Shown: piece after piece, positions 35,479 through 43,529 of the stretch
How the letters are laid out: the number at the start of each line of letters is the position of its first letter
Position numbering within the stretch: position 1 is the first letter of the stretch
Assembly (NCBI RefSeq): GCF_029892095.1
Contig: NZ_JARZAE010000004.1
Location: forward strand, 6,820,001 to 6,884,000
Length of the DNA: 64,000 bases
Reading direction: 5' to 3'
Source: Kitasatospora sp. MAP12-44
GTDB taxonomy: Bacteria > Actinomycetota > Actinomycetes > Streptomycetales > Streptomycetaceae
The notes under the pieces: model-generated
The model's input: the letters and a program-made list of their open reading frames with translations, nothing else
Told to the model about the DNA's origin: nothing
Databases searched by the model: none
Made by a program: the position numbers and the translations under genes

Positions 35479-36818
35479 GGTGCGGCCTCCTGGGGCGCGG
35501 GGAAGCGGCCCGCGCCGGACGTGTCGAGCAGGTCGTCGGCCGGACATCGGCCACGCGCGGTGTAGTGGTCGGCGAACTCGGCGACCCTGGCTCGCAGTTG
35601 CTCGCTGGCGCCGAGCCCGGGCAGTGCGGCGTCGGCGGCGGCGAAGCAGCCCAGGGCTGCTCGGCGCAGCACCGGGTCGTCCACCGCGCGGGTGGCCGCC
35701 CGGCTCCAGGCGGCGCCGCGCGGTCCGGGCTCCTCGGTGGCCCGGGCCAGCGGCTCCAGCGCCTCCATGGCGGCGTCGGCGGCGCGCGGGTCCTCGAAGA
35801 GCGCGGTGGTGAGCGCCGTGGTCACCACCCAGCCGTCGCCGGGTTGGGCGTCGATCATGCGCAGTTCCAGGTAGCCGTGCGGGCGAACCGGCGGGAACAG
35901 CGTGGTGATGTGGTAGTCGAGATCGGCCACGGTCGGGCGCCGGCCCGCGGGGCGGCGCAGCCAGTCGCGGAAGGTCAGGCCGGCCGGTGCGTTCCAGGGC
36001 CGGCCGTCGGCCCGGCGCACGCAGAGCACGGCGGCGTCCAGGACGTAGCGGGCCCAGGCGGCCCGCGGGTCGCCGTCGGGCGGCGGAGCCAGCGTGCGGC
36101 TGGGGTCCATCCGCGACCAGACGGCCTGCCGGGTGGACCGGTAGCCGGTCGGACGGCCGTCCAGCATCGGGGAGTTGGCGAAGGCGGCGACCAGCACCGG
36201 GCCCAGGCTGTGGGCCAGCTCCCAGCGTTGGCGGTACCCGTGCGGGCCGCCCTGCTCGGTGCCGGCGTCCAGGCAGACCTGGGTGGAGGCGGTGGTGGTC
36301 ATCATGATCTTGCCCCACGGCCCGGCCCGGCCGAAGAACTCCTCCATGGCGAGGTAGCGGGGCTGGCGCAGCAGGACCCGGCGCTCGCGCGGGTGGGGTT
36401 CGGCGCCGTAGCCGGTGAGCGTCAAGGCCTGGCCGGCGAAGGCGGCCCGCAGCAGGGCGAGGTCGCGGGCGGTGGTGTCGAGGCAGTCGATCAGACCGTC
36501 GGCGGGCGGGGAGCTCAGCTCGACCTGTCCGCCAGGCTCCCTGGTGATCCGGGAGCCGTGGGGGAGGAGCGGGTTATCCTGGCACATTCGCAGCGTTTCG
36601 AGGGCGGCGAGCGTGCGGTCGGGCGCGGGTGTGGCGTCGGGACTGTCGGTGTCGTGGACCAGCCACTCGAGTTCGACGCCGACCCGACTCGGCGGGCCGA
36701 TCTTGAAGCAGACGCTCGCCACATAGGCTTCGGCGGCCGACTGGGTCAGCTCGGTCACCGTCGGAGGCGTCTGCGGTTGGCTGTCCAACTGCGGGCTCGG
36801 CGGCCGTGCGGGTTTCAT
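35472..36818 (-). CDS. egtA: Glutamate-cysteine ligase EgtA
   Basis: About 448 residues; makes gamma-glutamylcysteine for the ergothioneine pathway. Family segments are RVGVELEWLVHD, ITREPGGQVELSSPP, and MMTTTASTQVCLD, all typical of actinobacterial GCS2-type EgtA. The start is uncertain. GGAGG at 36831-36835 could serve GTG 36827 or ATG 36818, and an ATG at 36830 abuts it; I use 36818. It is the first gene of egtABCD, divergent from a TetR gene. Confidence 0.93.
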   Translation of the reverse strand: MKPARPPSPQLDSQPQTPPTVTELTQSAAEAYVASVCFKIGPPSRVGVELEWLVHDTDSPDATPAPDRTLAALETLRMCQDNPLLPHGSRITREPGGQVELSSPPADGLIDCLDTTARDLALLRAAFAGQALTLTGYGAEPHPRERRVLLRQPRYLAMEEFFGRAGPWGKIMMTTTASTQVCLDAGTEQGGPHGYRQRWELAHSLGPVLVAAFANSPMLDGRPTGYRSTRQAVWSRMDPSRTLAPPPDGDPRAAWARYVLDAAVLCVRRADGRPWNAPAGLTFRDWLRRPAGRRPTVADLDYHITTLFPPVRPHGYLELRMIDAQPGDGWVVTTALTTALFEDPRAADAAMEALEPLARATEEPGPRGAAWSRAATRAVDDPVLRRAALGCFAAADAALPGLGASEQLRARVAEFADHYTARGRCPADDLLDTSGAGRFPAPQEAAPC

Positions 36819-37075
36819 TTGATTCACCATCCTCCGTCCGGGGAAGCAACCCGGTCTTCCTGCCCAGTTTGCGACGGGCCACACGGCCTTGCCGGATACC
36901 CACCGGTAGGAACGGAATCGCCGCTGGTCAGCGATGGCAACCGGGTGATGTGAGCCAGGTCACAGGCGGGCGAGAAATATCTGGGGAGAACTTCCCCGTT
37001 TGCCGTACAGTAGGACTAAGTGGGGAGCTGGTCCCCGGAAAGTCCGGGTTCCCTGCCCAGGAGAGGAGTGTCGTG

Positions 37076-37795
37076 GTGAGTGCGATCGAAGCCGTCCGCA
37101 GCGCGTTGGCGGGCTGCACTGTCAAGGCCGGGTCGGCCGAACCGAGCGCGAAGTCGACGACACCCCGCCTCCGGGCGGATGCCACCCGCAACCGGGAGCG
37201 GATCGTCACCGCAGCCCGGGATGTGCTCTCCGAGAGCGGTGCCGAGGCGCCGCTGGACGAGATCGCCAAGCGGGCCGGCGTCGGCAACGCGACGCTCTAC
37301 CGCAACTTCCCGGACCGCACCGCGCTGATCCACGAAGTCGCCCGCTCCATCATGGACCGCGTCCTGGCCCAGGCGGAGCAGGGGCTGACGGACGGCTCCG
37401 AGCCCTTTGACGCGCTACGGCGCTTCGTCCACGTCGCCGCCGCCGAACGGATCGGCGCGCTCTGCTCGCTCCTGACCGCTCGCCCTGACCCCGACCTCGA
37501 CGAGGAGCTCTGGGCCGTCCGCGAACGGCTGGAGGCGGTCGTCGACCAGCTGATGCAGCGGGCCCGGGAGGCCGGCCAGCTGCGGACGGACGTCGGGCCC
37601 GGTGACGTGTTCGTCGCCATCGCCCAGCTCACCCGCCCACTGCCCGGGACGGCCTGCGTCGACCTCGGCTCCTTCGTCCACCGCCATCTGCACCTCTTCC
37701 TGGACGGCCTGCGGGCCCCCGGGGTGTCCGAACTCCCCGGCCGGGCCGCTACGTTGGAAGACCTGCGCGGCCGCATCGCCGCCGTCCGCTCGTAG
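37076..37795 (+). CDS. TetR-family repressor
   Basis: A 239-residue TetR regulator starting at GTG 37076 (7 bp after GGAG; a GTG codon just before is also possible). The HTH is at about 60-79 (LDEIAKRAGVGNATLYRNFP). A Ser/Thr/Arg-rich 35-residue extension precedes the DNA-binding domain. The C-terminal ligand domain is helical. The MFS exporter starts about 100 bp downstream on the same strand, so TetR control of that exporter is the natural inference; TCACGT repeats lie between them. Confidence 0.92.
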   Translation: MSAIEAVRSALAGCTVKAGSAEPSAKSTTPRLRADATRNRERIVTAARDVLSESGAEAPLDEIAKRAGVGNATLYRNFPDRTALIHEVARSIMDRVLAQAEQGLTDGSEPFDALRRFVHVAAAERIGALCSLLTARPDPDLDEELWAVRERLEAVVDQLMQRAREAGQLRTDVGPGDVFVAIAQLTRPLPGTACVDLGSFVHRHLHLFLDGLRAPGVSELPGRAATLEDLRGRIAAVRS

Positions 37796-37796
37796 G

Positions 37797-37842
37797 TCAC
37801 GTCCAGCTTGCTCTTAGTTCACGTACCAGCTTCAGTTCACGT
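37797..37842. promoter_or_regulatory. TCACGT repeats before the exporter gene
   Basis: TCACGT occurs at 37797, 37819 and 37837; the last two are part of a 9-bp direct repeat, AGTTCACGT (37816 and 37834, 18 bp apart). The position between the TetR stop and the exporter start suggests an operator, but the arrangement is direct rather than the inverted form usual for TetR proteins. Confidence 0.35.
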
Positions 37843-37898
37843 TCTGTTCCGGCTTCCTGAACCGCCGCAACTTCCAGCACCGTTAGGTGAGTATCCCC

Positions 37899-39386
37899 AT
37901 GTCTGAAACCGTCCCCCAGGCCGATCCACGGCGCTGGAAGGCGCTGGCCTTCATCGGTCTCGCCCAGCTGATGGTGGTGCTCGACGCGACCATCGTCAAC
38001 ATCGCCCTGCCGTCCGCGCAGCGCAGCCTCGGCTTCTCCGACACCGGACGCCAGTGGGTCATCACCGCCTACGCGCTGGCCTTCGGCGGTCTGCTGCTGT
38101 TCGGCGGGCGGCTCTCCGACCTGCTGGGCCGCCGGCGGATGTTCATCATCGGGCTGACCGGCTTCGCCGCCGCCTCCGCCCTCGGCGGGGCCTCCGCCAA
38201 CATCAGCATGCTGATCGGTTCGCGCGCCCTGCAGGGCGTGTTCGGCGCGATGCTCGCGCCCGCCGCGCTCTCGCTGCTCTCGGTGATGTTCACCGAGGCC
38301 AACGAGCGTGCCAAGGCCTTCGGCATCTACGGCGCGATCGCCGGCGGTGGCGGTGCCATCGGCCTGATCCTCGGCGGCCTGCTCACCGAGTACCTCAACT
38401 GGCGCTGGACCCTCTTCGTCAACGTCCCGTTCGCCGTCCTCGCCGCCGCCGGCGCCGTGCTGGTGATCCGCGAGCCGGCTGTCGGACGCAACAAGAACCC
38501 GCTGGACATACCCGGCGTGCTGCTGGTCTCCAGTGGCCTGGTCTCCCTGGTCTACGGCTTCACCAAGGCCCAGGAGGACAGCTGGACCTCGGGCGTCACC
38601 ATCGGCCTGTTCGTCGCCTCGGCCGTCCTGCTCGCCGCCTTCGTCTTCGTCGAGGGCAAGGTCAAGAGCCCGCTGCTCCCGCTGCGCGTGGTGCTCAACC
38701 GCAACCGCGGTGGCGTCTACCTCTCGCTGGGCCTCGCGGTCATCGGGATGTTCGGCCTCTTCCTGTTCCTCACGTACTACCTGCAGAACGTGCTCGGCTA
38801 CTCCCCGGTCAAGACCGGTGTGGCGTTCCTGCCGATGGTGGCCGGCATGATCACCGGCTCCACCCAGATCGGCGCGCGCCTGATGAACCGGGTGCCGGCC
38901 CGCTGGCTGATGGGCCCCGGCTTCCTGGTCGCGGCGGGCGGTCTGACGATCCTCACCCAGATCAAGGTCGACTCGTCCTACTGGCTGATCCTGCCGGGCC
39001 TGGTCCTGATGGGCCTCGGTATGGGTACCGCGTTCATGCCCGCTATGAGCCTGGCGACCTTCAAGGTGCAGCCGCAGGACGCCGGCGTCGCCTCCGCGAT
39101 GGTCAACACCTCGCAGCAGGTCGGCGGCGCCATCGGCACCGCGCTGCTCAGCACGGTGGTGGCCAGTGCGGCCAAGTCCTTCCACCCGACGCACTTCACC
39201 AGCAAGACCAACGCCATGCTGCAGATCGAGGTGCACAGCTTCGCCACCGCGATCTGGTGGTCGGCCGGCATCCTGGCGCTCGCCTCGCTGATCGCCTTCA
39301 CCTTCCTGAACGCCGGCCACATGGGCCACCGCCCGGCGGCGGCCGACGGCGAGAAGGAAGACTTCGTCCCGGTCATGGCGCACTGA
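37899..39386 (+). CDS. MFS drug exporter, DHA2 (14-TM) family
   Basis: A 495-residue proton-coupled exporter. The first helix carries the DHA2 motif LDATIVNIALPSAQRSLGF, and the TM2-3 loop carries GGRLSDLLGRRRMF. About 14 hydrophobic segments can be traced, consistent with the EmrB/QacA group. The start ATG 37899 has AGGTGAG 7 bp upstream; an in-frame GTG at 37887 falls inside that site. Paired with the upstream TetR gene; export of a toxic or self-made compound is likely. Confidence 0.93.
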   Translation: MSETVPQADPRRWKALAFIGLAQLMVVLDATIVNIALPSAQRSLGFSDTGRQWVITAYALAFGGLLLFGGRLSDLLGRRRMFIIGLTGFAAASALGGASANISMLIGSRALQGVFGAMLAPAALSLLSVMFTEANERAKAFGIYGAIAGGGGAIGLILGGLLTEYLNWRWTLFVNVPFAVLAAAGAVLVIREPAVGRNKNPLDIPGVLLVSSGLVSLVYGFTKAQEDSWTSGVTIGLFVASAVLLAAFVFVEGKVKSPLLPLRVVLNRNRGGVYLSLGLAVIGMFGLFLFLTYYLQNVLGYSPVKTGVAFLPMVAGMITGSTQIGARLMNRVPARWLMGPGFLVAAGGLTILTQIKVDSSYWLILPGLVLMGLGMGTAFMPAMSLATFKVQPQDAGVASAMVNTSQQVGGAIGTALLSTVVASAAKSFHPTHFTSKTNAMLQIEVHSFATAIWWSAGILALASLIAFTFLNAGHMGHRPAAADGEKEDFVPVMAH

Positions 39387-39405
39387 TGCCTGCTGGAGTC
39401 TGAAC

Positions 39406-39445
39406 GGCGCGGCCCCCTCCCGGACTTGCGGGCGGGGGCCGCGCC
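39406..39445 (+). terminator. Terminator after the MFS gene
   Basis: GGCGCGGCCCCC (39406-39417) pairs with GGGGGCCGCGCC (39434-39445), a 12-bp stem with a structured 16-nt loop, 20 bp after the exporter stop. Confidence 0.85.
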
Positions 39446-39500
39446 GTACTGCTGGGAAAAGCGCTGGTCGGAGCGGATCAGCGGTTTGTACGATCGCCGC

Positions 39501-40544
39501 ATGACGACACCCGTGCACCCGCCCAAGCCGCGCCCCGGCGACCACGTCGCCATCATCTCGCCCGGGTCGGGCCTCCCCGGCCGGCTGCCGCTGCCGTACG
39601 AGCTGGGGCTGCGCCGGCTGCGCGAGGAGTTCGGGCTGCTGCCGGTCGAGTACCCGGCGACCCGGCTGTTCGGCTCGACGCCGCAGCAGCGCGCGGACGA
39701 CATCCACGCCGCGTTCGCCGACCCGCGGATCAAGGCCGTCATCGCCACCATCGGCGGCGACGACCAGATCACCGTACTGCCGCTGCTGGACAAGGAGTTG
39801 ATCCGGGCCAACCCCAAGCCGTTCTTCGGCTACAGCGACAACACCAACCTGCTGCTCTTCCTGCGCAACCTGGGCATCGTCAGCTACCACGGCGCCTCGG
39901 TGATGGTGGAGTTGGGCCGCCCGGGGGCGCTGCACCCGCTGACCGCCGAGTCGTTGCGCGCGGCGCTCTTCGACTCCGGGAGCTACCAGCTGCGGCCCGC
40001 GGTGGAGTTCGGTGACGTGCAACGCACCTGGGCCGAGCCGGCGACCTTCGACGCGGAGCCCGCGATGGAGCCCGGCGATGGCTGGCGCTGGCACCACGCG
40101 GACCGGGTGGTCGAGGGCCTGGGGTGGGGCGGCAACCTGGAAATCCTGTCCTGGATGCTGATGGCCGACCGGGAGATCCGACCGGTCGAGGAGTACGCGG
40201 GGCAGGTGCTCTATCTGGAGACCTCGGAGGAGCTGCCGAGCGCCGACGAGGTCTACCGGATCCTGCGCAACATGGGCGAGCGCGGACTGCTGCGCCAGTT
40301 CCCGGCGGTGCTGATGGCGCGGGCGAAGAGCTGGAGCCTCGGGCAGCCCCTGGAGCCGGCGGACCGCGCCGCCTACCGCGAGGCCCAGCAGGAGGCGGTG
40401 CTACGGGCGTTGGCGACTTACGCGCCGGACGCGATGGTGGTCCTCGACGTCGACTTCGGCCACACTGACCCGCAGCTGGTGATCCCCTGCGGCGGCCGGA
40501 TCCGGGTGGACGGCCCGGCCCGCAGGATCACCGTCGACTACTGA
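39501..40544 (+). CDS. S66-family LD-carboxypeptidase / MccF-like peptidase
   Basis: A 347-residue serine peptidase starting at ATG 39501 (MTTPVHPPKPRPGDH). The N-terminal GDHVAIISPGSGLPG is typical of S66. The nucleophile is in FGYSDNTNLL, and the Glu and His of the Ser-Glu-His triad are in YLETSEELPS and DFGHTDPQ. S66 enzymes either trim the muropeptide L,D-bond or, as MccF, inactivate microcin C-like peptide-nucleotides. The C-terminal part resembles the MccF branch common in streptomycetes. No signal peptide, so it is cytoplasmic. Confidence 0.88.
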   Translation: MTTPVHPPKPRPGDHVAIISPGSGLPGRLPLPYELGLRRLREEFGLLPVEYPATRLFGSTPQQRADDIHAAFADPRIKAVIATIGGDDQITVLPLLDKELIRANPKPFFGYSDNTNLLLFLRNLGIVSYHGASVMVELGRPGALHPLTAESLRAALFDSGSYQLRPAVEFGDVQRTWAEPATFDAEPAMEPGDGWRWHHADRVVEGLGWGGNLEILSWMLMADREIRPVEEYAGQVLYLETSEELPSADEVYRILRNMGERGLLRQFPAVLMARAKSWSLGQPLEPADRAAYREAQQEAVLRALATYAPDAMVVLDVDFGHTDPQLVIPCGGRIRVDGPARRITVDY

Positions 40545-40549
40545 GATTC

Positions 40550-40573
40550 CTTCAACGCTTCAACGCTTCAACG
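40550..40573 (+). repeat. Three tandem copies of CTTCAACG
   Basis: An exact 8-bp unit is repeated at 40550, 40558 and 40566 in the short leader before the GNAT start. It may vary in number by slippage and thereby change leader length. Confidence 0.8.
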
Positions 40574-40589
40574 TGAGGTCAACATCATC

Positions 40590-41348
40590 GTGGACACCGA
40601 CGTCCAGCGCTTTGCCGTCGCCAACCTCCGCCGCCGCCCCCTGGTCGTCGAGACCGCGGGCTTTGTCGCGGGGTTCGACCCCGGCACCACCAGCCCGTAC
40701 ATCAACTACGCGACGCCGCTGCCCGGCGCCGAGCCGACCGCTGCCGACGTCGCAGCCCTGATCGCGGCCTTCCGCGACCACGGGCTCAAGCCCCGCCTGG
40801 AGTTCGCCCCCGACGCCGCCCCCGCCGTGGAGCCCGCCCTGCGCGAGGCCGGCTTCACCCGGGAGGCGGTGCACGAGTACCTGCTCTGCACGCCCGCCAC
40901 ACTGGCCGTGCCGCAGGCTGGTCCTGGCCGGCCGGTCGTGGAGATCCCAGCCACCGACGAGGACTTCACGGCGATCGACGGAGCCTTGGCCGAGGCCTTC
41001 TCGGGTGAGTTCGCCTCCTCCCCGGAGGGCGCGGCCCGGCTGCGCCGGACCCATGAATCGGGCGGCGCCGTCCGCTTCGTCCGTTCCCCCGACGGCGGTT
41101 GCGCGGGCGGAGCGATGACCTCCGCACCGGCCGTCGGGACCTCGGAACTGGCCGGGGTCGGGACGCGCCCGGCCTTCCGCGGCCGGGGCATCGCCGCCGC
41201 CGTCACCGCGGCGCTCGCCGAGGCGATGTTCGCCGGCGGCGCGGAATCCGTCTGGCTCGAGTACTCGGGCGAGGGCTCGCGCCGGGTCTACGAGCGGGTC
41301 GGATTCCAGCCGCACGGGACCCGGCTGTACGTGTCGCTCGCGGAGTAG
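40590..41348 (+). CDS. GNAT-family N-acetyltransferase
   Basis: A 252-residue protein with a poorly conserved N-terminal half and a C-terminal GNAT domain. The acetyl-CoA loop is GVGTRPAFRGRGIAAAVTAAL near 190-210, and motif B is VYERVGFQPHGTRLYVSL. The GTG start at 40590 has GAGG about 11 bp upstream. The 3' end overlaps, on the other strand, a truncated MazG-like remnant. Substrate unknown. Confidence 0.85.
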   Translation: MDTDVQRFAVANLRRRPLVVETAGFVAGFDPGTTSPYINYATPLPGAEPTAADVAALIAAFRDHGLKPRLEFAPDAAPAVEPALREAGFTREAVHEYLLCTPATLAVPQAGPGRPVVEIPATDEDFTAIDGALAEAFSGEFASSPEGAARLRRTHESGGAVRFVRSPDGGCAGGAMTSAPAVGTSELAGVGTRPAFRGRGIAAAVTAALAEAMFAGGAESVWLEYSGEGSRRVYERVGFQPHGTRLYVSLAE

Positions 41349-41449
41349 GGCGCCATCCGCAGGATCTTCTCGGTCTCCTCCGGCAGTGTGCGGGCACCGT
41401 CGAGCCACCCGACGAGTCGCTCGACGGTGTCCCACAGTTCGTCAGGCAT
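41288..41449 (-). pseudogene. Truncated MazG-like gene remnant
   Basis: A leftward frame from ATG 41449 encodes MPDELWDTVERLVGWLDGAR then TLPEETEKILRMA. This matches from memory the first third of small actinobacterial MazG-like pyrophosphohydrolases (about 105 residues). After about 33 residues it runs into sequence antisense to the GNAT 3' end and stops at 41288. The metal-binding helices (EExxE) are absent. It overlaps the end of the deazaflavin-type gene by 8 bp, so it was once coupled to it. Probably a decayed gene. Confidence 0.6.
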
Positions 41450-41864
41450 CCACGCGCGTCAGCGTCACGACCGGGATCTGCCGCGGCGCGGCCTGCTCCT
41501 GGAACTGCGCGAACAGCGGTGCACGCAACACCTGCTGGGCCACCAGCCGCTCGCGCTCCGCGCCCTCGGTCACCGTCGCGGTCACCCGGTAGGTCTCCGT
41601 GCCGACCTCGACCAGGGCCGACGGGTCCGCCACCAGGTTGTGGTACCAGCCAGGGTGGTTCTCCCGGCCGCCGTTGGCCGCGAACACCACCAGCCGGTCG
41701 CCGTCCGTCGCATACGCCATCGGCATGGTGCGCGGCTCCTTGCTGCGGGCACCGGTGGTGGTCAGCAGGAGGAGGGGAACGCCCGCGAAGTTTCCGCCCA
41801 CCACGCCCTCGGCGCTGCGGAACTCGTCGATCACCGACTGGTTGTACTGCAAGCGTTCTGACAT
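41442..41864 (-). CDS. Deazaflavin (F420)-dependent nitroreductase-family protein
   Basis: A 140-residue split-barrel protein of the DDN/FDOR-A type. Characteristic segments are LLLLTTTGARSKEPRTMPMA and GGRENHPGWYHNLVADP, which form the F420-binding face in this family. Such proteins use reduced F420 to reduce quinones or other acceptors. The stop overlaps the start of the MazG-like remnant; an SDR gene lies 43 bp upstream on the same strand, possibly cotranscribed. Confidence 0.9.
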   Translation of the reverse strand: MSERLQYNQSVIDEFRSAEGVVGGNFAGVPLLLLTTTGARSKEPRTMPMAYATDGDRLVVFAANGGRENHPGWYHNLVADPSALVEVGTETYRVTATVTEGAERERLVAQQVLRAPLFAQFQEQAAPRQIPVVTLTRVDA

Positions 41865-41906
41865 GAAATCAGTCCTTTGGGGAGAGTGTCGAGAGGGTCT
41901 GAGCTG

Positions 41907-42761
41907 TCAGGCGTCGATCGCGGTGCTCAGGCTGAGTGCGGCTGTGGCGTCCAGATCGGCGCCCACGGCCGCCAGCTTGCCGCGGATCGCGGTGACCGCG
42001 TCCTCGCCCAGAGCGAGGCGCAGGGGGAGTTCGGGCAGGTCCAGGGCGGCCAGCAGGGCGGCCGCCGCCTTGGCCGGGTCGCCCGGCTGCTGGCCATGGC
42101 TGCCGGAGAGGCCGGCCCGGACGGCGCCGACTGTGGGCTCGTAGTCCTCGATCATGTGCGCGGACTTCAGCGCCGGTCCGGCGAACTCGGTGCGGAAGGC
42201 GCCCGGTTCGACGATCAGCACCTTGATTCCCAGCGGCGCGACCTCGCCGGCCAGTGCCTCGCTGGCCAGCTCCAGGGCGCCCTTCGCGGCGCAGTAGGCG
42301 CTGACGCCGGGGAAGGCGAGCATCCCGCCCATGCTGGTGACCTGGACGATCGTCCCGCTGCGCCGGGCCCGCATGTGCGGCAGCACCAAGCGGGTGAGCC
42401 GCAGCGCGCCGAAGAACATCACCTCCATCGTGTTGCGCAGCTCGTCCTCGGTGGTCTCCTCGAGAGCACCGACGATTCCGAACCCCGCGTTGTTGACCAG
42501 CACGTCGATCCGCCCGTGCTCCTCAACCGTGCTCTTCACGGCCTGCGCGCACTGCTCGGCATCGGTCACGTCCAGCCGCAGTGCCGTGATCCGCCCCGGG
42601 AACTCGGCGATCAGCGCCGCCATGCTCTCCGGTCGCCGCACCCCGGCAATCACGATGTCGCCGGCCGCCAGCGCAGCCCGCGCGAAGGCGATCCCGAACC
42701 CGCTGTTGGCGCCGGTGATCAGCCAACGGCGGGCGTGGTCAGCGTTCTGAGTGTCCGTCAT
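41907..42761 (-). CDS. Short-chain dehydrogenase/reductase
   Basis: A 284-residue SDR. The cofactor motif is WLITGANSGFGIAFARAAL, with NNAGFG, the catalytic Ser in QVTSMGGM and YxxxK in YCAAKGA. This style (TGANSGFG, NNAGFGIVGALEE) is typical of SDRs related to retinol/3-ketosteroid-type reductases. It is immediately upstream of the F420-type gene on the same strand. Substrate not predictable. Confidence 0.92.
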   Translation of the reverse strand: MTDTQNADHARRWLITGANSGFGIAFARAALAAGDIVIAGVRRPESMAALIAEFPGRITALRLDVTDAEQCAQAVKSTVEEHGRIDVLVNNAGFGIVGALEETTEDELRNTMEVMFFGALRLTRLVLPHMRARRSGTIVQVTSMGGMLAFPGVSAYCAAKGALELASEALAGEVAPLGIKVLIVEPGAFRTEFAGPALKSAHMIEDYEPTVGAVRAGLSGSHGQQPGDPAKAAAALLAALDLPELPLRLALGEDAVTAIRGKLAAVGADLDATAALSLSTAIDA

Positions 42762-42828
42762 GAAGGCGCCCCCTTGAGTCGATCTCTGCTGCGCCGACCC
42801 TACAACGCCGAGGTGCTGGACGGCCCGG

Positions 42829-43077
42829 CTATCCGGCGCAGCCGTGCTCGGCTGCCAGGTTCTCTTTGGCCACCCTGCCGCGCAGCGTCTCGCTGCGGTC
42901 GGCGGGGCGCACTTGGGACGGCTGGCGGGTCACCTCGACGCCTCCGCCGGGCGGACGGAGGTAGAGCTCGCCCGCGCGGTAGTCCATGACGAGCAGGATG
43001 CACAGCGACTTGCGGTCGACGACGTACGAGCCGGTGGGGGGAATGTGGTCGGTGGTGGTGGTGCTGGTGGTGCTCAC
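42829..43077 (-). CDS. Small conserved protein of XRE/DUF397-type loci, 82 aa
   Basis: GTG start at 43077 with AAAGGAA 8 bp upstream. A Thr-rich N-terminus is followed by GSYVVDRKSLCILLVMDYRA and LYLRPPGGGVEV, then SQVRPADRSETLRGRVA. This pattern (a YVVD strand, LRPPGGG, V/LRPA) recurs in small proteins found beside XRE-DUF397 pairs in streptomycetes. Function unknown; a role with the neighbouring regulator is inferred from context. Confidence 0.65.
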   Translation of the reverse strand: MSTTSTTTTDHIPPTGSYVVDRKSLCILLVMDYRAGELYLRPPGGGVEVTRQPSQVRPADRSETLRGRVAKENLAAEHGCAG

Positions 43078-43130
43078 GTGCTCAGTTCCTTTCGCACAAC
43101 GGGTCCAACTCGGCCTGACCGCCTGCGTTC

Positions 43131-43370
43131 TCAACCATCGGAAGCGCGCAGGGCCTCGGCCCCCGCCCGGATGACCCTGGCCAACTGCACGACCACGTCC
43201 GGCCGGGCCCTACCGAGGTCGACCAGCACCCTGCCGGTGAAGGCAGACTGCCCGTCGATCCCCGCTGACGGCAGAACGATGCCGGCGAGCACGAGGGCGT
43301 CGATCAACTCCGCGAGCGCGTCGGCTGCTTGCTTGCGCATCCGTGCGGTGATCCTGCTCAGTTGTGACAT
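43131..43370 (-). CDS. Small conserved helical protein of XRE/DUF397-type loci, 79 aa
   Basis: Encodes MSQLSRITARMRKQAADALA and onward to VVVQLARVIRAGAEALRASD. Short helical proteins with the central pattern V-D-LGRARPDVVVQLARVI are frequent beside XRE/DUF397 regulators. It is the first of two leftward small genes, divergent from the XRE gene; the shared 159-bp region contains a TGTAGT palindrome. No function is known. Confidence 0.6.
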   Translation of the reverse strand: MSQLSRITARMRKQAADALAELIDALVLAGIVLPSAGIDGQSAFTGRVLVDLGRARPDVVVQLARVIRAGAEALRASDG

Positions 43371-43426
43371 CTGATGTGGACTCCTGTTCCCATCGCTGGC
43401 CGCGCCCCACCCGAGCGACTCCTCTG

Positions 43427-43444
43427 TGTAGTCGTTCCACTACA
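43427..43444. promoter_or_regulatory. TGTAGT-N6-ACTACA inverted repeat
   Basis: Perfect 6-bp arms separated by CGTTCC, in the divergent region between the small genes and the XRE regulator. The symmetry and spacing fit a dimeric XRE-type repressor site, and the position would allow control of both directions. Confidence 0.55.
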
Positions 43445-43529
43445 AGAATCGACGGAGAGGAGTACCGTGGAAAGGGCTTCGCACTCGACATCTGGGTGAG
43501 TGGGATCCAATTCGAAGGGGTGATCGACC

